This document shows positions 60,048 through 64,000 of a stretch of 64,000 bases of DNA, piece after piece. The DNA is from Podospora comata. Taxonomy: Eukaryota; Ascomycota; Sordariomycetes; Sordariales; Podosporaceae. Each line of letters starts with the position of its first letter. Position 1 is the stretch's first letter. Made by a program: the position numbers and the translations under genes. The stretch is taken from assembly GCA_017354895.1 (NCBI GenBank), contig CP071499.1:1116001-1180000 (forward strand), read 5' to 3'. The notes beneath the pieces are model-generated. The model had not been told where the DNA came from and searched no databases. It saw only the letters and a list, made by a program, of their open reading frames with translations.

Positions 60048-60632
60048 GTGGGAGAGGGAAAAAGGGAAAATGGATAGATGTGTTAGATACCTTGTGAAAT
60101 CAGAGATACCCACGGTCTTGCAGCCGATCATGATCACACAGATGCCGAGGCTGGGCTTAGCCAGGAAGAGAGTTTCGAGCAACACGCTCTGATATGATGT
60201 TCTTGATTGGCTTCTGCTGAGCCTCTGCTCCATTAATCATTAAAAAGGTTGTTGCTTTCGGCTTCTGTGGTTATCCAGAACCATGACCAAACCCCATGGC
60301 CTTTGGCCGAGAGCCTCATGTGTGCTTGCGAGCATGGGAATCTTTCTGACCACTGCGCCATCGTGACCTTCATGTTTGACCTTGTCTGCCCCAGCGGTCA
60401 TCTCCCTCAAATACAAGGCTAGCTGATATCCAATGCGAAATTCGCGCTCCCCTTTGTGACGTGGGAGGTATCGTTGCTGAGCTTTGGCTCCCCCAGTAGT
60501 CATCGTCGCGGCGGGTATTGACCGGGCTCGGTTGTTCCCGTCCAGCTCTTGACCGGGACTCCCATCTGCCGTTCCAGTTGTTCTTATCTTTCCTCATCAT
60601 TCCATCCCCTCCATCCCCACCCCGCCCCTTCC
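60048..60632. other. 585-bp convergent spacer
   Basis: This lies between the RRP45 and ARL3 stops. No gene was recognised. On the minus strand around 60345-60355 a TGGCGCAGTGG sequence matches a Pol III A box, but no matching B box or cloverleaf was found. Part of this motif recurs almost exactly at 10327-10346. Confidence 0.5.
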
Positions 60633-61341
60633 TCACCTCATAACAGGCGGCCTCCCCTCCTTATTCCACCTAACCCTACTCCTAACCCAATCCACCGCCT
60701 CCTTCACCCCAGTCCCCGTCAGCGCGCTCACCGGCAAAACCCTACTATCCCTGATACTCCCGCTCTTCTCCCCCTCAAAAACCTTCTTGACCAACCCCTC
60801 CTTAATCCTCACCACCTCGACACAGTCCTCCCGATCTTGCTTATTCGCCAACACCAGCAACGGCACCCCCTCCGTCTCGCTGTGATTCAGGACATCCTCC
60901 AGCACAAGCCTGCACTCTTCTAATCTGCCGGTAGAGTCATGCTCCAGATTCCCATCCCCGATATCAGTCGAATCGATGATAAAAATAATCGCGTGGCAGG
61001 AGGCGTAGTAGGACTGCCAGAGCTTGCGCAAAGAGTGCTGGCCGCCGACGTCCCAGATCTTGAGGTACATGTCTGGGAGAATAATGGTGGAGACGTTTTG
61101 GCCGACGGTGGGGACGGTTTTGAGGTTGGGGGCCGGGGCGGAGGCGGCGCCGTCGGGGTGGAAGATGGATTTTACTTGCTCGTGAAAGGTGGTCTTGCCT
61201 GCGTTGTCGAGGCCGAGGAGGAGGAGGGAGTATTCTTTGGGTAAGGGTTAGCTAACAAGGTGATGCGAGGTGGGAATCTGGAGTGGACGAACCCTCCTTT
61301 GAGGTTGCGAGGCGGTAGAGGCCTTTGGCTAGGTGGTACAT
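60633..61341 (-). CDS. ARL3: ARL3/ARFRP1-type Golgi small GTPase
   Basis: Exons 61341-61293 and 61234-60633 give 216 residues. The N-terminus MYHLAKGLYR lacks the myristoylated glycine of Arf. It has the hydrophobic second residue of the Arl3/ARFRP1 group, whose Met is N-acetylated by NatC for Sys1-dependent Golgi binding. GTPase motifs are GLDNAGKTT (P loop), PTVGQNV (switch I), WDVGGQHSLRKLW (switch II) and NKQDRED (guanine specificity). In yeast, Arl3 recruits Arl1 and golgins at the trans-Golgi. The intron (61235-61292) uses an unusual GTTCGT donor with a good GCTAAC branch site and AAAG acceptor. A 58-nt intron here restores the conserved SKEEYSLLLLGLDNAG. An insert of Ala/Pro after HPDGA lengthens the switch I region compared with yeast. 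Confidence 0.93.
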
Positions 61342-61734
61342 TTTGCCTCTTTCGTTTCCTGTGTTTTTGACGTCGACTCTTGTTTTACTTTTGTCAGTTA
61401 TGTCGTGTCGCGTATGCTGCACGCAAGGGCCTGGGGTTCGTGGCTGTCAACAGTTCATGTGGAGGGGTTGGCACAAGTCTGGGGAAAAGTTGGGGAACGC
61501 CCCCAAGGGTCAGGGTTGTACGGGAAAGCATCTCTTAGCGGTTCCCCTTCAACGGTCTTGGCATTGGATCCTCCTTACCTAACCCTTACCTAACCCTCAA
61601 TATCGCTTCCCCAACCCCACCTTTCCCCGTCCCAATCGATATCACTTACATCACCACACACTCCTCCCCCAAATCTCACTCTCACCTTCACTTTCGTCAA
61701 CCTAACTATCCCTCCAAACACCCCAAACTAGAAA
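61342..61734. promoter_or_regulatory. Divergent promoter of ARL3 and ECM15 with tandem TTACCTAACCC
   Basis: 393 bp between the start codons. At 61575-61596 the 11-mer TTACCTAACCC is repeated exactly twice in tandem. It contains the telobox-like CCTAACCC core. The array is about 140-160 bp upstream of the ECM15 start. A C/T-rich tract fills the ECM15-proximal part. Confidence 0.55.
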
Positions 61735-62222
61735 ATGAACCACCGCATCACCACAACAGCCCTCCGCCTGAGACCATCCCCATTCTTCCTGACAAGACCC
61801 AGACTCCTCAGCACAACAACCCCCAAAATGTCCAACAACCTCCCCACCCCCTCCTCCTGCTACGCAGACTTCTGCCTCATCCCCATCGGCACCCCCACGC
61901 CCTCGGTCGCAAAAGAAGTCGCCTCGGTCCAGTCCCTGATCAGGGACTCGGGCATAAAACACACAATGCACTCCGCTGGCACCACCCTCGAGGGCTCCTG
62001 GGACGACGTCTTTAGAGTCATCGGCCAGGCCCACTCCCTTGTCCACCAGAGCGGCATCGTGCGCGTCCAGACTAGTTTGAGGGTTGGGACGAGGTACGTC
62101 TGATTACTCACAGTTCACAAAAGTGAAGGTGGTGCTAATGCGAGAATAGAACGGATAAGAAGCAGACTGCAGAGGAAAAGGTCAAACGAGTGGAGGATAT
62201 TCTCGCTGCTGGGAAGGGGTAG
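61735..62222 (+). CDS. ECM15: ECM15/MTH1187-family thiamine-binding-fold protein
   Basis: Exons 61735-62093 and 62150-62222, with a 56-nt intron (GTACGT...GCTAAT...ATAG), give 143 residues. The conserved domain YADFCLIPIGTPTPSVAKEV, IKHTMHSAGTTLEGSWDDVF and RVGTRTDKKQTAEEKVKRVE is the compact ferredoxin-like fold of the MTH1187/YkoF-like (formerly DUF77) family. The cellular role is not settled; several bacterial relatives bind thiamine. Unlike the 104-residue yeast Ecm15, this form has about 40 extra N-terminal residues rich in Arg, Ser and Thr, with no acidic residue before Met32. That would suit a mitochondrial presequence. Met32 would give a short cytosolic form of yeast-like length. Confidence 0.88.
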
Positions 62223-62506
62223 CGGACCACAAGTGTGGGATGTGATGGTGAAGAGAACTGTATTGTTGTTGAAATGAAGAAACGACCTCAAACACTAGCA
62301 AGCCAACGATTATGGAGTAAAGTGGCTCTCTTGTATGCATTAAATGTCGACCATCATGATAAACCTCCTCTAATCTTCCCAAACAACAAAAAGGGGCTAT
62401 ATGTCTCTAAGCCATGCATGCTAATGATCTGTATGATAATCCAAAGAATAACAGCAGTAAATCCCAACCCAAACGCCATCATCCATCATCCTCCCCAAAT
62501 GCCCCC
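62223..62506. other. 284-bp convergent spacer
   Basis: This lies between the ECM15 and FUN26 stops. It is AT-rich 3' UTR sequence with no further feature. Confidence 0.6.
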
Positions 62507-63972
62507 CTAAACCCCCGCAGCAGTAAAACTCAACAAACTCCCCACCGTCAACCCAGCAACCAAACACATGCCCATAAACCCCCCCGCCGCCTCCCTCTCC
62601 CACTCACCCACCCACTCCCCCGCCGCCATCATCGCACTACTCCCCAACCACCCACTCGTCAGCCCAAAAGGAAACTGCACCGCCACCAAATAAAACAAAT
62701 CACTCTTCACCACCGCTCCCCGTCCCCCAATATTACACAAGAAATACAGCGGCAAAAACAGCCACCTCCCCATCGCAATCGCAAACAGCGCCTTTGGCCT
62801 GTGACGGAGCGAAAAGGGAAACATGGTCGCCACCCTCCCCGTCAAATCACCCAAGTTCCAGAAAAAAAACCCCAGGGGGATAAACGCCCCGGGAGCGTAG
62901 AGCTTCCCGTCCGAATCAGCGTTGTGGACAGACAGGATCTTTGCCGTAAACACGGGGAAAAACATGGCCACAGCAAAACACATAGACACGCTGACAGACA
63001 CCCAGCGCAGTTTCCTAAACAGCGTTGACATGCTGACGTAGCGTCTGTTTGCCCTTTCGGCTTCCTCGATGGAAGTGACAGACTGGGAGAGGTCCTGCTG
63101 TTCTGCCAGCCGGCGCTCAACAATGCGGTTGTGTCTGTTTACCAGAGGCAGGAACGCCAAGAGGGTGATGCCAGAGATGATCACCGCGGTGAGGAAGTAG
63201 ATGAACGCCGCGGTGCTGCTTTCTTGGGGGCCGTCGTCCTCGGCTGTTCTCCTTGCTGGGTCGAGAGCGGGCTCGGCAGGGGAGAAGGCCAGGTAGGATA
63301 GCATCTGGGTCAATGGAGGCAGGATACCAGCTACACCCTGCCCAGCCATGATTGCCTGTGTGTACTCTGTCCTGCCGAAACTAGCGGCAAAGGCAAAGGC
63401 GCCGTTCTGCATGAGCCCGGACGCCAAGGCGGTGATGCCTACCATCACGAGGAGAAAAGCAAAGTATGCGCCGGTCGAGGCATCGAGGAAGTGGCTTGTC
63501 GAGATGGTGAGGAGAGTAAAGACTGCCACGTTGAGGAACAAGGCTGTGTTGATTCGAAATGGATAGCTCGCCGACGACTGCATGTTGGTCAAGACCAACA
63601 TGGTGACCAGATTCGTAGTCGTTGAAACGGCAAGGATGGCCGACTGGGAGGTATCCTGCATCCATGGGTCGGATACGAATCGGCTTTGAAAGTACGGCGC
63701 CGCAGCAAGAAACATGTTCCTGCATCGCACAGCATCAGATCACGAACGTCATTGTCTCAACGGTCAACAGGGGAAGCATACCACGCCCACAGCATCGCCA
63801 CGCCAATAAAGGCAAATATGGAGTACTCGATCCACGAAAACGGCGACTGCTCCTCATACACCTCGCCCTCCAGCGTTCCCGAGCGGGAGTCATCATCGTC
63901 GGAATCCGTCAACGGCGAGTACTCGTCTGGGTCGGCCTTTACAGGCGCAAACACATTCTTGAGGCGATCCAT
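62507..63972 (-). CDS. FUN26: FUN26-type equilibrative nucleoside transporter (ENT/SLC29)
   Basis: Exons 63972-63782 and 63719-62507, with a 62-nt intron (GTATGC...TGCAG), give 467 residues. A cytosolic acidic N-terminus (SPLTDSDDDDSRSGT, resembling a dileucine/acidic sorting signal) precedes the first membrane helix SIFAFIGVAMLWAWN, completed by splicing. About eleven hydrophobic helices can be traced. ENT hallmarks are present: AWNMFLAAAPYF in helix 1, the Gly/Gln-rich MAGQGVAGILPPL in helix 5, a large charged loop (about 240-285), FFFWNLGDLTGRVAT and QFPFGLTSGWLGSSAMM. Yeast Fun26 moves nucleosides and nucleobases across the vacuolar membrane, linked to RNA turnover. Location and substrate here are inferred from that. 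The start lies 28 bp from the window edge, so only the upstream promoter is missing. Confidence 0.93.
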
Positions 63973-64000
63973 GTTCCGTGTGTCTTGGGTTCTGTCGTCG

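Overview
This window is nuclear DNA of a filamentous ascomycete, most likely a Sordariomycete and perhaps Sordariales. That placement rests on remembered protein similarity, not a search. The genes have short introns (mostly 50-85 nt) with GTATGT/GTAAGT-type donors, a GCTAAC/GCTGAC branch site near the 3' end and YAG acceptors. Coding DNA is GC-rich. The spacers carry many microsatellites and homopolymers. I found no rRNA, tRNA, CRISPR or intact transposon, and no clearly RIP-mutated block.

Layout. (1) 1-14.7 kb: the 3' part of a BUD4/anillin-type septation gene (+), a 4.6 kb spacer, an Ecl1-type zinc protein (-), then a 7.3 kb spacer. (2) 14.7-27.1 kb is gene-dense: the P4-ATPase flippase DRS2 (-), divergent from CRIPT (+); an epoxide-hydrolase-like enzyme (-); a pinin-like splicing protein (-), divergent from the SF3b subunit RDS3/PHF5A (+); and a tail-anchored Pex26-like peroxin (-). 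(3) 29.0-31.3 kb: a Zn2Cys6 transcription factor (-). (4) 31.3-42.0 kb: a 10.7 kb spacer with no recognisable gene, leading into STE12 (+, 41973-44411). (5) 46.3-64 kb is again dense: FAF1 (-)/HIS6 (+), NOC3 (-)/UTP10 (+), an EBP-type sterol isomerase (+), CWC15 (-)/RRP45 (+), ARL3/ARFRP1 (-)/ECM15 (+) and the nucleoside transporter FUN26 (-).

Themes. The dense right arm is rich in ribosome-assembly and RNA-processing genes (FAF1, NOC3, UTP10, RRP45, CWC15). The left arm holds three proteins linked to the spliceosome (CRIPT, pinin-like, RDS3/PHF5A). Many of these sit head to head on promoters of 0.3-0.9 kb. The two largest spacers lie next to signalling or stress regulators (STE12, ECL1), as expected if they hold extended regulatory DNA or noncoding transcripts.

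I did not find a clear new multi-gene system. The best leads are a degenerate 21-bp tandem repeat just before the UTP10 start, an intron that splits the second STE12 zinc finger and stays open if retained, a cluster of Ste12-type TGAAACA sites upstream of STE12 itself, and a perfect inverted pair of the same site downstream of it. All exon boundaries were read by eye from splice signals and frame. UTRs were not determined.
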